64,000 bases of DNA. Source: Sordaria brevicollis (Eukaryota > Ascomycota > Sordariomycetes > Sordariales > Sordariaceae). Numbering within the stretch: the first letter of the stretch is position 1; each line of letters opens with the position of its first letter. The notes beneath the pieces were generated by a model, which searched no databases, was not told the origin of the DNA, and saw only the letters and a program-made list of their open reading frames with translations. Positions 33,748 to 46,055 of this stretch are shown here, one piece after another. The stretch lies in contig JAUTDP010000019.1 of the NCBI GenBank assembly GCA_033439795.1, positions 248,001 through 312,000 on the forward strand. Reading direction: 5' to 3'. Both the position numbers and the translations under genes were made by a program.

Positions 33748-35698
33748 CTAAAGGTCCGCCGCCGGCATCTCGGGCAGCTCAGTCGGCCGTGTCTTGGGAA
33801 CCTCACCCACCTTTCGCACTCCTCCTCCCCTACCAGCGGCGCCTCTTCCAGCTCTGTCGCATGACATCCTGAGCTGTGCGCCTGGGGCCACGCTGCCATC
33901 TCTACTCTGGACACCTCCGCTCTCCACTCCCCTCATCTCGTCCACAATCAGTCTCGCCACGTTCTTGCCCATCAAAGCGTTGGTCTCCATGGTCGAGATG
34001 AAGCTCTCCATGCCGGAGGTGTAGTAAAACCCCGGTCCGACAATGGGGTCCTGGAACTTTGTGCGCGGCTCGGCCTTGGGATACGAGAAGAACTCGTGGG
34101 GATAGTACCACGAAATAGGGCTGACAACCTCGGCGTTCGAGTCATTGCCCAGTATGGTGACAAACGTCTCTGGAACCTCGACACCAAAGAGACGGGTGAG
34201 AAACTCGGGGGTGATTTTCTCGGGAGAAAAGATCTTGTAGGCGAACTCCTGCTTCTTGGTCTTGGGGTTCACCACGGGACGGAGTTTGCTGATGCTGAAG
34301 AATCCAGCGCTTCCCGCACCATCCACCCCAGAATTGGCGTCGTCGTTCTTGCCAAGCGTCGTGAGCACCGTTCCAGGGAGCGCCCTGAAATTCTTCATCT
34401 TGAAAAATTCGGGACTGAAGCTGAAGGGCGAGGTGAAGATGGTGACATGAAGCTTCACATAAGATATCTCCTCGATTGGGTTTTCGAGCACACCGTCCTC
34501 AATATCAATGTTGCTGAACTGGTACGGATTGGCGAGAATTACGTTGTCGAACTCGACTGGATAAGCTATCTCCTTGGATGATGAATGGGAAGTTTGGAGG
34601 CGGTACTTGGCGGAATTGGCCGATTGGTATCCTTCTTTCGAGAGGGCGATCGATGACACCGACGTATTGCGCAAGATGGCGGCCCCCGACTTCTCAACCA
34701 TCTTATGGAAGATTTGCCAGTTGCCGCCTTGAACAGCCATAGAACCCTGAGGTGCCAAAGAAACCATGGTGTCGAGTCCATGGAGGCGGCCAAGGTTGGA
34801 GGCATAGTTAACTCGGGTGCTGGCTTGAATAATATCGTGGGCGAAGCTCGCATAGTGGTAATTAATCTGGAAACGTCAGCCATAACAGCCAAACAGTCGG
34901 ACTAAGGCTCGCTCTGCAACTAACCCCATTCGCCTTGAGGAACTCCTCACCAGTGGCCCCCGTGGCCGAGGTCAAGTCAAGGTCGTATGCGCGCTGCGTC
35001 AGAGACTTGAATGGAAAGTACGGTTCCTCATACATCTTCAAGAATTTGGAAACAGTCTTCTCGACGAGGGAATCGGTTCGCAAAGGGGCAATAGCGCCGT
35101 ACTTCCAGGCGATTTGTGCCGCATTCAGCGCCCAGTGACGGCTGGTATCGATCTCAAAGACGAACCTGTCGCCATCCCAAAATCCCATGTTAGGGTCGGA
35201 GCCTACATCCGGGTCCTTGATTTGCAAGCCGAACTCTCCGACCGACTCGTTGAGAATGTAGTTCTTCTCGATGAAAATGCTGGCCCCGAGTTCAAGTCGA
35301 AGGGATGGGTCATCGAAGGGGTTTATGGTGAGAGTCCGTCCACCAATATGGTCTGTCTTTTCAAAGATGGTGATGTTGACACCGACGTTGAATTGCTCGG
35401 CATATTTGCGCAAGTGGTAGGCGGCGGAAGATCCGGCAGCTCCAGCTCCTGTGCGGTGTGTTAGCTGCTCGTGAGTATTGACAATATCAACAGAAAGAGC
35501 TGTAGAGCGGAAGTTCCGGAGCATTCTGCCAATAAAATAGACTGGAAACTTACCGATGATGGCGATCTGTCGAACTGGTGCCTCTCGAGATTCGAGGGCG
35601 TCTTCCTCAACAGGAGCGGGGATTCTGCGGGCAAGAGCTGGCGATGTAAACAGAAGCAGTGCCGCAGCCGCGGACTGCAAATCGCATGGCAGTCTCAT
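33748..35698 (-). CDS. Prenylcysteine oxidase/lyase-like flavoprotein
   Basis: Exons 35698-35554, 35448-34925 and 34866-33748 splice in phase to 595 residues. An N-terminal signal peptide (MRLPCDLQSAAAALLLFTSPALA) directs it into the secretory or vacuolar route. The FAD-binding Rossmann motif IIGAGAAGSSAAYHL is joined exactly across intron 1, followed by an IFEKTDHIGGRT segment. The C-terminal half has the prenylcysteine lyase domain, including the FYYTSGMESFISTMETNALMGKNVARL flavin-binding end. The family oxidises farnesyl- or geranylgeranyl-cysteine released from degraded prenylated proteins to cysteine and the prenyl aldehyde. The last 55 residues are a Gly/Arg-rich extension not typical of the family. 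Confidence 0.92.
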
Positions 35699-36556
35699 GG
35701 TGTGCTTGAAACCGGCAGATGGAGGAAAGTTTTACACGATTTGGTTCAAAGGGAAAAGCATAGGTAACTGAAACATCTGATGAACTTGAGGGTTGAGGTG
35801 GCAGAAGAAGGAAGGAAGCACTTCTCTTTAGGTATTTATTCGATAACCCAATAACAAATCCCGGGCCAATCGCCACATGCGAAAGAAATCCGGTGCAACG
35901 CAAACTGCATTTATTGCAGGATTATTCTGAATTGTACGTGGTGCATAAACTCAGTCGGTATCAAAAATTAAAGACAAAGACGGGGGGAGCTTCGCGGTGA
36001 GCCGTTGCAACAGGTCGGAAAGCCACATGAAGCTCTCATCCAAGTGATACTTCAGTACTTCTCATGCCGCCATGTTTGCTAGTCAAACAAGGTACCTGTC
36101 TATTATGCCGCCTCTATCTTTAGATTGACTGATAACAACTTGAGACGTCAGGGTAGGCCACCTGATGGAGGAAACAGCTCTTGCCGTCTGCGTTTGTACG
36201 GAGGGTGGTCCTAGCTTCATGCAGGTGCTCCAGCCCACCCACCGCCTGCGACCGCCCCTCGAGCGCCCCTCCATGCCATTGCCAACACCGCCCAGAAGAA
36301 TGCCAGCACTGACAGGAGCGGGACCAGCAACCAGCAAGCTGTACCTATGACAGGGGCTGCCTGCCGCATCATGCCATCCACTGCCGCCTCCGCCCAAATC
36401 GATGCCTGCGCTGGGGGGACTGGAACACTGGAAAAAAAAGTTAACGCAAGATCGGGGAACAGCTCCTTTACATGCCAAAGAACATCCCGCCCCGCAGTCG
36501 CATCTCTCCTAAACAAACAATCCCGATATCCTCGTCACATACGCATTTAATCCGCC
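35699..36556. other. Divergent intergenic region
   Basis: It separates the oxidase gene (minus) from cct6 (plus), so promoters for both are expected here. A dyad-rich GC segment lies around 36220-36420. No gene, RNA or repeat is supported. Confidence 0.5.
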
Positions 36557-38556
36557 ATGTCTGCTGCCCAGCTTCTCAACCCCAAGGCCGAGTCCCGGGT
36601 ACGAACCCTCCTCCAGTCAAGCACCCCTTGAGGCCCGAGCGGGCTAGGTGGTGGATGTGTTGTTGTTTGCTAACTGTCTATGTCAACAGCGGCGGGGCGA
36701 GGCTCTCAAGGTCAACATCACCGCGGGTGAGGGCCTCCAAGATGTCCTCAAGTCCAATCTGGGCCCTTCGGGCACCATCAAGATGTACGCAAGCTTTGGT
36801 TACACTTTCCGGCACTTTACTTTTGGCTAACAACAACTGCTACAATGCAGGCTTGTCGATGGCGCCGGTCAGGTACGAATTCCATATAAAGGGGGTGGGA
36901 AGAAGGCGGGGATGCCTTCAAGACAACACAACACAGCATGCTGACCGCCATGCGCTACACTACAGATCAAGTTGACAAAGGATGGCAATGTCCTCCTCCG
37001 TGAGATGCAAATACAAAACCCCACAGCTGTTATGATCGCCCGTGCTGCGACCGCCCAAGACGACATTTGCGGTGACGGTACAACATCGGTGGTGTTGTTG
37101 GTGGGAGAGCTCCTCAAGCAGGCCGATCGTCACATCTCCGAGGGTCTTCACCCCAGGATAATCACAGATGGTTTCGAGATTGCAAAGACCGAGGCGCTCA
37201 AGGTTAGACCGCTCCCTCGACCTGTCGCATTTGTGATGAAGACTCCTGACACTGTCGCAGTTCCTCGATGAGTTCAAGCTTCCTCGCGAGGTCGACCGCG
37301 AGCTCCTTCTCTCCGTCGCCCGTACATCTCTTGCCACCAAGCTTAGCGCCAGCCTTGCTCAGAGCTTGACCGCCGATATTGTCGATGCTGTCCTCGCCAT
37401 CTACCAGGCCCCGGCCAAGCCCGATCTTCACATGGTCGAGATCATGACCATGCAACACCGCACTGCCTCTGATACCCAGCTTATCCGCGGTCTCGCCCTC
37501 GACCACGGCGCCCGCCACCCCGATATGCCCAAGCGCGTCGAGAACGCCTACATCCTCACCCTCAACGTCTCCCTCGAATACGAAAAGTCCGAGATCAACT
37601 CCGGCTTCTTCTACTCTAGCGCCGAGCAGAGGGACAAGCTCGTCGAGAGTGAGCGCCGTTTCGTCGACGCCAAGCTGAAGAAGATTGTCGAGCTCAAGAA
37701 GGAGGTCTGTGGCAACGATCCTACAAAGAACTTTGTCATCATCAACCAGAAGGGTATCGACCCTCTTTCGCTCGATGTGTTGGCCAAGAACGGTATCCTC
37801 GCTCTCAGGAGAGCGAAGAGGAGGAACATGGAGAGACTTCAGCTCGTTTGCGGCGGTGTTGCTCAGAACAGTGTTGACGATCTTTCGCCGGAGATTCTCG
37901 GCTGGGCTGGTCTTGTCTACGAGCAGCAGCTTGGCGAGGAGAAGTACACATTCGTTGAGGAGGTCAAGGACCCCAAGTCCGTCACCCTCCTCATCAAGGG
38001 TCCCAACGCGCACACCATCACTCAGGTCAAGGATGCCGTCCGTGATGGTCTTCGCAGTGTCTACAACATGATTGTCGACAAGAGCGTTGTTCCCGGTGGT
38101 GGTGCTTTCCAGGTTGCCTGTGCTGCCCACCTCAAGAGTGATGCCTTCACAAAGACGGTCAAGGGTAAGGCCAAGTGGGGTGTTGAGGCCTTTGCCGATG
38201 CTCTTTTGGTCATTCCCAAGACTCTTGCTGCCAACGCCGGTCTTGACGTTCAAGATTCTCGTAAGTTCTCGTGTTCCCTTCTTTCGGAAATTCACCTGCT
38301 AACTTTACTATTTCCAGTCGCTGCCCTTCAAGATGAGCAGGCCGAGGGCAATGTTGTCGGTCTCGATCTCGCGACTGGCGAGCCTATGGACCCTACACTG
38401 GAGGGTGTCTACGACTCCTTCAGGGTATTGAGGAACTGCATCGCCTCCAGTGCCAGTATCGCATCCAACCTGCTGTTGTGCGATGAGCTTCTCAAGGCGA
38501 GACAGATGGGTAGGGCTGGAGGTCCTGGACCTGGCATGGACGGCCCTGACTCTTAA
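36557..38556 (+). CDS. cct6: T-complex chaperonin zeta subunit (CCT6)
   Basis: Six exons (36557-36598, 36690-36784, 36851-36872, 36966-37202, 37261-38260, 38318-38556) splice in phase to 544 residues, the normal CCT subunit length. One exon is only 22 nt. It is one of eight subunits of the cytosolic chaperonin that folds actin, tubulin and other proteins using ATP. The start [14 protein letters not shown] and the motifs [28 protein letters not shown] and [18 protein letters not shown] mark the subunit. GDGTT is the ATP-binding and catalytic motif, and VVPGGGAF lies in the second equatorial half. The C-terminus ends in a short Gly/Pro/Asp tail. It is a housekeeping gene with no unusual features besides the micro-exon. 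Confidence 0.97.
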
Positions 38557-39008
38557 ATAATTGTATAATTCGTCTGCATGTAAGATACCTATTTAAGAAC
38601 CTATGTAATTCATGGCGACGAATGTCCAAACCATTCATTTTCACAATCCCTTTCCTGCTTGTTGCCTCACACCACATTTATATACCCCTGAGTTGACCTT
38701 GAGCTGTTGTCACCAGCTCAGGGGCTGGCTGCTCTGAGCAGGGGCCACATCAACCGCCCTGGGCAGAACGGGACCTGGACCACGGTCATAGTGGGGCCCG
38801 TTGAAAGATTTACCCCGCCAAAATTTGAGGGTCCCGCTGTTGCATTGGAAGTTCAAGAAGTTGCCCGGGCGCCAAAAAATCCAAATTCCATGCTTGACAT
38901 ATCGTGATCCACAGGATAGCTATCTCTCTACCTCTCTTACTTTCAACGTTTACCCAAACCACTTTCAGTCGCACCTGAAAAGTCCAAACCGAGGTTATAC
39001 CATCAAAT
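38557..39008. other. Intergenic region
   Basis: This is the 3' end of cct6 and the promoter of tsr4. Near 38716-38745 GCTCAG/CTGAGC strings form a small possible hairpin. No gene is supported. Confidence 0.5.
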
Positions 39009-40414
39009 ATGGCTCCTTACGACGACTCCTCTGACGAGGGCGAGGATCTCGAGTTCACCGAGACCAATGTCCTTCTCGGCTACGCGGACGCCGACTCTAA
39101 TGGCGAGAAGATCAGCCGTCTTGGTGGTCGCCCTGTACGTTTTGCTAATATCTTGGTTATCCATTAGTGGTCATTTCCATCCCATTGACTAACCAAATTA
39201 TTCATTGACAGGAATGGCTCGACGAAGAATCCCCAGCCTCGGCCGCTCTCGCCAAGTGCAAGGTCTGCAAGGAATACATGGTCCTTCTCCTTCAACTCAA
39301 CGCCGAACTCCCCGACCGCTTTCCCGGCCACGAACGCCGTCTCTACGTCTTTTCCTGCCGGAGGAAGAGCTGCCGCCGAAAGGAGGGCAGCATCAGAGCC
39401 GTGAGAGGCGTCAAGGTGGCAGTCGACGCGCCAGCTGCCAAGGAAGATAAAAAGAAGCCCGCGGTAGAGGAGAAGAAGGTCGAAATGCCCAAGGCCTCCA
39501 CGCTGGGACTTGGTGAGGCTTTGTTCGGCGCGAAGCCTGCTACGGGAGGAGCGAAGACCAATCCCTTTGCGCCAGGCGGCGGCTCTGGTGCTTCAGCAAA
39601 CCCTTTTGCGCCTAAGGGAACTGCTTCTGCGAACCCATTCGCGCCAAAGCAAGAGACACCTAAGCCCGAGACACCAAAGACGACAACAGAGCAGCAAAAA
39701 CAAGAAGAACAAGCCACGAACGACCTCCCTAAGTCCTTCGCAGAAACCCTCTCCCTCAACAACACCCAGCAGACACAAACGCCCCAGGAACCCGTCCCAG
39801 CCCCGGAGCCCTGGCCAACCGACCTCTCCACCCTCCCTCCTCCTTACCCCGAGCGCTGGATTTGGGACGCCGACTACGAGACCCTCGAGCCCGAACCTTC
39901 CCTCCCGCCTCAAAAGATCGAAACGATGGACATTGACACCGAATCCGGTCCCTCAGGAGGTGGGTCTGGAAAAGAAGACAAAGACGTCTTCGAATCCACC
40001 ATGGACGCCGTCTTCCAGCGCTTCGCCGACCGCGTCGGCCAAAACCCGGAGCAGGTAATCCGGTACGAGTTCGCCGGCCAACCTCTGTTGTACAGCAAGA
40101 GCGACGCCGTGGGTAAATTGCTGCACGTCCCTGCTGCTTCGGCGAACGAGAAGGTCAGCACCACTGGAGGAAAGGGCAAGATTCCGAGGTGCACGAACTG
40201 TGGTGCCGGAAGGGTGTTTGAGGTGCAGATGACTCCGCACGCGATTGAGGAGTTGGAGTGTGAGGAGGATTCGATGGAGGGTATGGATTGGGGAACGATT
40301 ATCGTGGGTGTTTGCGAGAAGGATTGTTCTCCAAGGGGAACGGAGAGGGGAGCGGCGGGTTATGTAGAGGAGTGGGCGGGTGTGCAGTGGGAGGAGTTGA
40401 GTGTTAAGCGGTAA
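39009..40414 (+). CDS. tsr4: TSR4/PDCD2-like ribosome biogenesis protein
   Basis: Two exons (39009-39134 and 39212-40414) splice in phase to 442 residues. The N-terminus LLGYADADSNGEKISRLGG, followed by CKVCKEYMVLLLQL and YVFSCRRKSCRRKEGSIRAVRG, is the PDCD2 N-terminal zinc-binding region. The C-terminus has CTNCGAGRVFEVQMTPHAI and WGTIIVGVCEKDC, the PDCD2_C zinc domain. In yeast Tsr4 is a dedicated chaperone that captures ribosomal protein uS5 (Rps2) as it is made and is needed for 20S pre-rRNA processing. The middle (residues about 120-240) is disordered, with three NPFAP repeats and a Pro/Thr/Gln-rich linker, which is longer than in yeast. Confidence 0.93.
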
Positions 40415-41551
40415 GGGAGGAGATCTGCTACAACTGCCCGTGAGATGATTTCGACGTTATCGAGATGTTACTGTTCGTGGATGGGCAGCGGGTTGTGGTG
40501 GTGGTTTGATTTATTTGTGTATTGTAACCATGTGGACAAAGAATAGGCGTTAGGGAGCCAAAAGTTTCAAGATATTTTTGTCAAGTTTAACGATTCAGGC
40601 AGATGAGGACTGAGCTAGCCCTCAAGAGGAGGTTAAGCCTTGAGAATCACATGATAGATTTTAAAAGGTTAAAATGTTATAGATTCAGGTATGTACACAG
40701 AGACCTTTCTACGCGCACACGTAGCACCTACCTGACGTACAATAACTTCGTTCATGGTCAATTTTATGGGCTCCGAGGTGGATGAGACTAAACGAAAGAC
40801 TTGAGATTTCTCGGGGTTCATCGACTATATCAATGGTTTAAGCAATCGCTCGTCCGACTTGCTAGTTGCATTTTACGGTGGCACATCTGGCAACATACCG
40901 TCCTAACACTGACGCTAGAGACTGGCGGCTGTCTCGAATGCTTCGAAATAGAGAAATGGTCCTTGAGAATGTAGAAAGTGGGAGCTGGATGTGCAAAAGG
41001 TTTGTTGATGTCGGCAATTTGTTCTCACCGATCAACCCGCACGCCTTGAGGCGCATCAAGCCGTCAAACTTCGACTTGCCAAACAGATTTCACATGAGTC
41101 AAAACGCACAAGATACAAGACATGGACGGGCGAACTACCGATCTGGTCATATCATCGTTCCATATTTTTTGACGCTCTTGACCACAAGTCTACCATGTAT
41201 GCTCTTCCAAACACCACAGAGAAACCAGCAAGGCACCCACCACATCACCGCCGGAATTTCCACTTTCTGTCTTTTCTACGCGACGTGGCGGGTTCAAAAT
41301 TTGCCCGCCCGATTTCCGTTCTTTCAACATTTGTTTGAAAAACCCAAAACGCCAGAGCTTCTTTTTTGCTACCAGATGCAAGAAATCGGAGCCCAAAAGG
41401 ATGTAATTATACGGGTATTGACATCAGGCCCCCCCGTTGCTTCTCGTCCTCCCTTCTTTCCTGGGCCGTTCTCTTTCTCCATTTTTCCAGAAGAAAGTGG
41501 TCTCCTGTCAAAGTTTCTCCCTGCCTTTTCCTTCCCCTTCAGAGATTGCAC
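40415..41551. other. Convergent intergenic region
   Basis: This lies between the 3' ends of tsr4 and eIF3k. A 229-codon plus-strand frame (40866-41555) opens with TTG and looks unlike a protein family. No RNA gene or repeat was seen. Confidence 0.45.
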
Positions 41552-42534
41552 TTAAGCAGTCTCCTCCCAGCTGCGCTTGATGACGCGCGCAAACATGTCC
41601 ACGTTGACGTCCTCGCGGATCTCAGCCTTGCGGGCCTCGTTGTCGGCGTTCTTGGGGATGGTGACGAGATCGCCCTCGACCTTCCAGCCGCACGTCTCGG
41701 TGATGAACTGGGTGGTGGCCTCGGCGTTGTTGAGGCCAAGCCAGCTCTCGAGCACGGGGAACTGGACCTCGCGGTACGACTGGCCGACGAGCTGGGCGAT
41801 GCGGACGCGGATCATGTCCTCGAAACCGGCAATGTCGGTGGTCAGGTCGGCGTAGAGGTCGTCGCTGTCGAGGGTGGCCCAGAAGCGGGCGTACTCGGCG
41901 CCCTCGAGCTGGGCGTTAAGGGCGCGCAGCTTGGACACGGCCTCGGTGAGCTCAGAGGAAGAGTTGGGGCCCGGGTTGGACTGCGAGGGGCTGAGGAGGT
42001 GGAGGGCGAGGTCGAACTGGGGCGAGGGGAACTGGGTCATGGCCTTGACGAGGATGTTGGTGATGACCTCATCCTTGATGCGGTCGGGGTTGAGTTGGTA
42101 GCTGTGTGGGCGAAGGGTCTTGTGGTTAGCAAAGACATTGCTCATCAAGGTGTCCATGAATGTAAAGCATGACTCGGTAGAGAAGCAAGAGGTGTGAACA
42201 GAGGACCATTGTCAGATAGAGCTAATAATAGACTTCCGTTCGCGGATGTTGTTCCACGATCAGGTAATAGGAAACGTTGACTAAACATCATTCAAGGTCT
42301 CTGCTTGCTGGTGTATAGAGAGGTAGGTATAGGTAGACGAAGAGAGAGAATGTCGACGTACAGCTTGAGCAGCGCGCGGTTGGCGTTGCAGTCGCAGAAC
42401 TTCTCCTCACATTGTTGGGTGAGGTAGGCCTCGAGGGTGCCAGCGGCTTCGGGGTTGTAACGCTCGAGGCCGTTGATGATGGCGCGGATGAATTCGGGGC
42501 GCTCCTGGGGGTCCTCGCCGTTCATGTTGGGCAA
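41552..42534 (-). CDS. eif3k: Translation initiation factor eIF3 subunit K
   Basis: Exons 42534-42362 and 42101-41552, with a 260-nt intron, splice in phase to 240 residues. The protein has the eIF3k layout: an N-terminal helical repeat (IINGLERYNPEAAGTLEAYL, CDCNANRALLKLYQLNPD) and a C-terminal winged-helix/PCI part (FITETCGWKVEGDLVTIPKN). It is a non-core subunit of eIF3, which binds the 40S ribosome in the cytosol. eIF3k is present in filamentous fungi and absent from budding yeast, which fits the inferred host. A second in-frame Met lies three codons downstream (42525), so the exact start is uncertain. The retained intron would introduce a frame change. Confidence 0.94.
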
Positions 42535-43152
42535 AAAGTAGGATGGGAGTCGGTGGTTGAGGTCGGGGGGTATTTATCTTCGGGTCGGAGGAGGATCTCG
42601 GGAGAAAGATCGGGTGGGCGCGGGGGGGTTGGTGCTGGAGTTCGGCGAGGTTGGCAGTTGATGGGGGGACAAATGCACGAAGGGGCTCTTTTGCGTTCGC
42701 AAGTTTTCGGCCTCAATCCATCAAAGAGCGGATGGTGGGGTTCTTGCTCATGAACCACTGGCCTTTCATCGACTTTCATGGGGCTGTTTTTTCGTGTGTG
42801 AACGCTAGCGCCTGATTGGGGTTAGCTCCAGAAGTGGGGTCAATGTCTTGGCAAGAAGGGTGTCTTGCCGTCTTCGGCGCTGATCGTGAGCGTGGAAGGT
42901 GCGACAGCTTCGACAGCTTGAGACAGCTGGTCAAGGTCAGGTGGTTGCGTGGCAGGCTCGTGCAGCTGGCAAACGCACTGTGATGCAAACATCCACGAGA
43001 AGCTGAGAACTAAAGACCGAACAACAACCACGAGCCTACTTGGGATGAAACCACATTGACTCTTCACATGTTGTCACTCTTAGCATCATGAGCCTCTTTG
43101 ATCCGTGATTTTCTGAATCTCACGCCACAACTATTTTTCCCATCCAGACACC
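42535..43152. other. Divergent intergenic region
   Basis: It separates the divergent eIF3k and DNA ligase genes and should contain both promoters. The sequence is GC-rich near 42590-42660 (GGGCGCGGGGGGG). No further gene is supported. Confidence 0.5.
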
Positions 43153-45842
43153 ATGTCCAGCCCAGCAAAGAAACGCAAACTCAACTCCGGCGCGAAGCAA
43201 TCGTCTTCTGTGCCTAGCAGAGGACTCGAATACTTCTTCGCAAAACAGAAGCAGAATGGCGCTTCCAAGGAATCATCAGCTTTGCCAAAAGAGCCCGGGC
43301 CCCAGCCAATTAAGCAAGGGTCGTCAGAAGAGCAACTGACCGATGAGGAACTTGCGCGAAAGCTGCAGGCCGAATGGGATGCCGAAGCGAAGGCCTCATC
43401 AACTTCGAGGGAAGATAGTGTCCGTCCGCAGGATGAGCCAGTGCAAGCAACAGGATCCGCAAAGACCATCTCATCAAAGGGGAAAAATACACTATCGCTC
43501 TCCTCAGCAGCAGCTACAGAAGACCAAGCCTCAGCATCTGTCCCCCTTGACGAGAGTCCGTTGACCTTTGAGCCAGCCAAATACATCCCTCAACTTCGGG
43601 ATTCGTGGGCCACCGATGGAGGTGATGCGTCGTATGCCCTCCTCACACGATGTTTCGTGTTGGTGAGCGGTACCTCGAGCAGGATCAAAATTGTCGATAC
43701 TCTAGTCAACTGTATCCGACTATTGATTGAGGGCGATCCGACCAGCTTGCTGCCTGCAATTTGGCTTGCAACCAACGCTATTTCTCCGCCATATGTTTCC
43801 ATGGAACTTGGTTTGGGTGGATCTGCCATCTCAAAGGCTCTTAAGCAAGTGTGTGGCCTGGACGCAAGGTCGCTCAAGACACTCTACGATAAGCTGGGTG
43901 ACCCAGGCGATGTCGCGTTCGAGGCAAAGAAGAAACAGAGCTTTACTCTGCGCAAGCCTAAACCACTAACAATCAAAGGGGTCTTTCAGTCACTGGTCAA
44001 AATAGCAAAGGCTCAGGGGCAGGGTAGCGGTGATGTAAAGCAACGGATCGTGGATAAGCTTCTTCAAGATGCTCGCGGAGGTGAAGAAAGCAGATACGTC
44101 GTTAGGACTTTATGTCAACATGTAAGTTGGGCTTTACCAAACAATGTCATTTTGCTAACCTGGTCCAGCTGCGTATTGGAGCGGTCAAAACCACCATGCT
44201 CATTGCCCTGGCTCGAGCCTTTTTGCTTTCGAAACCCCCAGGTGCTGGCTTCCCAATAAAAGATCCTAATCAACTGGCAAAGCTGAAGAAAGAAGAGCTC
44301 GCCGAGGTCTATCTCAGGGCCGAAGAAATTGTCAAGGCTTCCTTTGCCCGTCATCCCGACTATAACGACCTGGTTCCTGTTCTCCTGGAGATCGGTGTAT
44401 GTGAAGAGCTGTTGTTACGATGCGGTCTAACACTACACATCCCCTTGCGGCCCATGCTTGGTGGCATCACCAGAGACCTGTCGGAGATGCTCACTCGACT
44501 TCAAGGACGGGATTTTGCCTGCGAGTACAAGTACGACGGCCAACGTGCCCAGATCCATTGCGATGAGAAGGGAGTTGTCTCCATATTTTCCCGCCATCTC
44601 GAGGAAATGACAGACAAGTACCCCGACCTCGTAGCACTGGTCCCGAAAATCAGAGGCGAAGATGTTCAGAGCTTTATACTGGATGGCGAGGTGGTCGCTG
44701 TAGACCGGGGCACTGGCGAGCTGAAGAATTTCCAGACGTTGACGAACCGGGCCCGGAAGGATGTTGCCATTGGTAGTATCACTATCGACGTGTGTCTGTT
44801 CGCATTTGACCTCATGTATCTCAACGGACAGCCGCTCCTCGACAGGTCCTTCCGGGACAGACGGAAGATGTTGAGATCGCTCTTTGAGGAGATACCCCAT
44901 CACTTTACCTGGGTGAAAAGCATCGATGCCACGTCCCAGGACTCAGAAACCGTCCTTGAGTTCTTCAAGTCAGCCGTTGACAGCAAGTGTGAAGGTATCA
45001 TGGTCAAAATTCTCGACAACTTGCCCGAACTTGAAGCCCCCTTATTAGACGATACCGCCGAAGTAGGAAATCCCGAAAAGGAACCCGATACTGCCGCAGC
45101 CGCAGTCTCCTCCAAGAAGCCCTCCCAGGGTAAATCCGAATCCAAACCCAAACCTACAGATTCAGCCGACCCCGAAAAGAAGCCTTCCTCCCGACGCAAA
45201 CCTCTCCTAGCAACCTACGAACCCGACAAACGTCTCGACTCTTGGCTCAAAGTCAAGAAGGACTACATCCGCACCTCCGACACATTGGACTGTTGTCCCA
45301 TTGCGGCCTGGCACGGTACCGGGCGCAAAGCCAAATGGTGGTCCCCAATTCTTTTGGCAGTGCGCAACGAAGAGACCGGCTCCCTGGAAGCAGTATGCAA
45401 GTGCATGAGCGGCTTCACGGACGCCTTTTACAAAGCCAACCGCGAATTCTACGACAAGGACGGCTCATATAGCGCTGATGGCGAGCCAAGAAATGTTCAC
45501 AACACCAAACCGGGGTTTGTGGAGTATAGCGGCGGGCAGCCGGACGTGTGGTTTGAGCCGCAGGAGGTGTGGGAGATGGCGTTTGCGGATATCACGATCA
45601 GTCCGACGTATACTGCGGCGATTGGGTTGGTGAGGGAGGATAAAGGGCTAAGCTTGAGGTTCCCGAGGTTCTTGAGGAAGAGAGAGGACAAGGGGATTGA
45701 GGAGGCCAGTACGAGTGAGTTTTTGGCTGGGTTATGGAGGAAGCAGGAAGCGAAGGCGCCGGAGCCGCTTGTTGAGGAAGCCGTTGGTGTGGATCTAGTG
45801 AACGAAGAGAAGGATGAGGATGGGCCTGAGGATGCGGAATAG
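43153..45842 (+). CDS. cdc9: ATP-dependent DNA ligase I (CDC9 type)
   Basis: Two exons (43153-44121 and 44169-45842) splice in phase to 880 residues. It seals nicks between Okazaki fragments and after excision repair in the nucleus. The N-terminal 140 residues are disordered, with a basic KKRK nuclear signal at the start and an EYFFAK element that may be a degenerate PCNA-binding box. A DNA-binding domain follows. The catalytic domain has EYKYDGQRAQ with the AMP-accepting Lys at about residue 444. Next come DGEVV, EGIMVK (about 598) and the OB-fold entry SWLKVKKDYI. Between EGIMVK and that entry is a Ser/Lys/Glu-rich insert of about 65 residues, missing in yeast and human ligase I. A mitochondrial form from an upstream start was not seen. 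Confidence 0.95.
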
Positions 45843-46055
45843 GATACTGGTGTTTGCTCTCCGATGTTCTTACCAAGGTTTTCGTCAGCAGTCTCATCAT
45901 GCTCGCGTGGGTCATCACTATAGGTGCCTGAGGAAACGAAGTGCGCGAGCAAAGTTTGTGTGAAAACCTCCACCATTGCATTCATGCCTCCTTTTTGGTA
46001 TCTATCTCGTACTTCACTTATTCATCATCCCTTCATTTAGACACCCATCTCCTGC

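Noticed and set aside
37204..38295. 363-codon minus-strand frame
   Set aside because: It is antisense to the large cct6 exon and arises from the codon bias of that gene.
40866..41555. 229-codon plus-strand frame
   Set aside because: It opens with TTG, has no family-like content and spans the gap between two convergent 3' ends up to the eIF3k stop.
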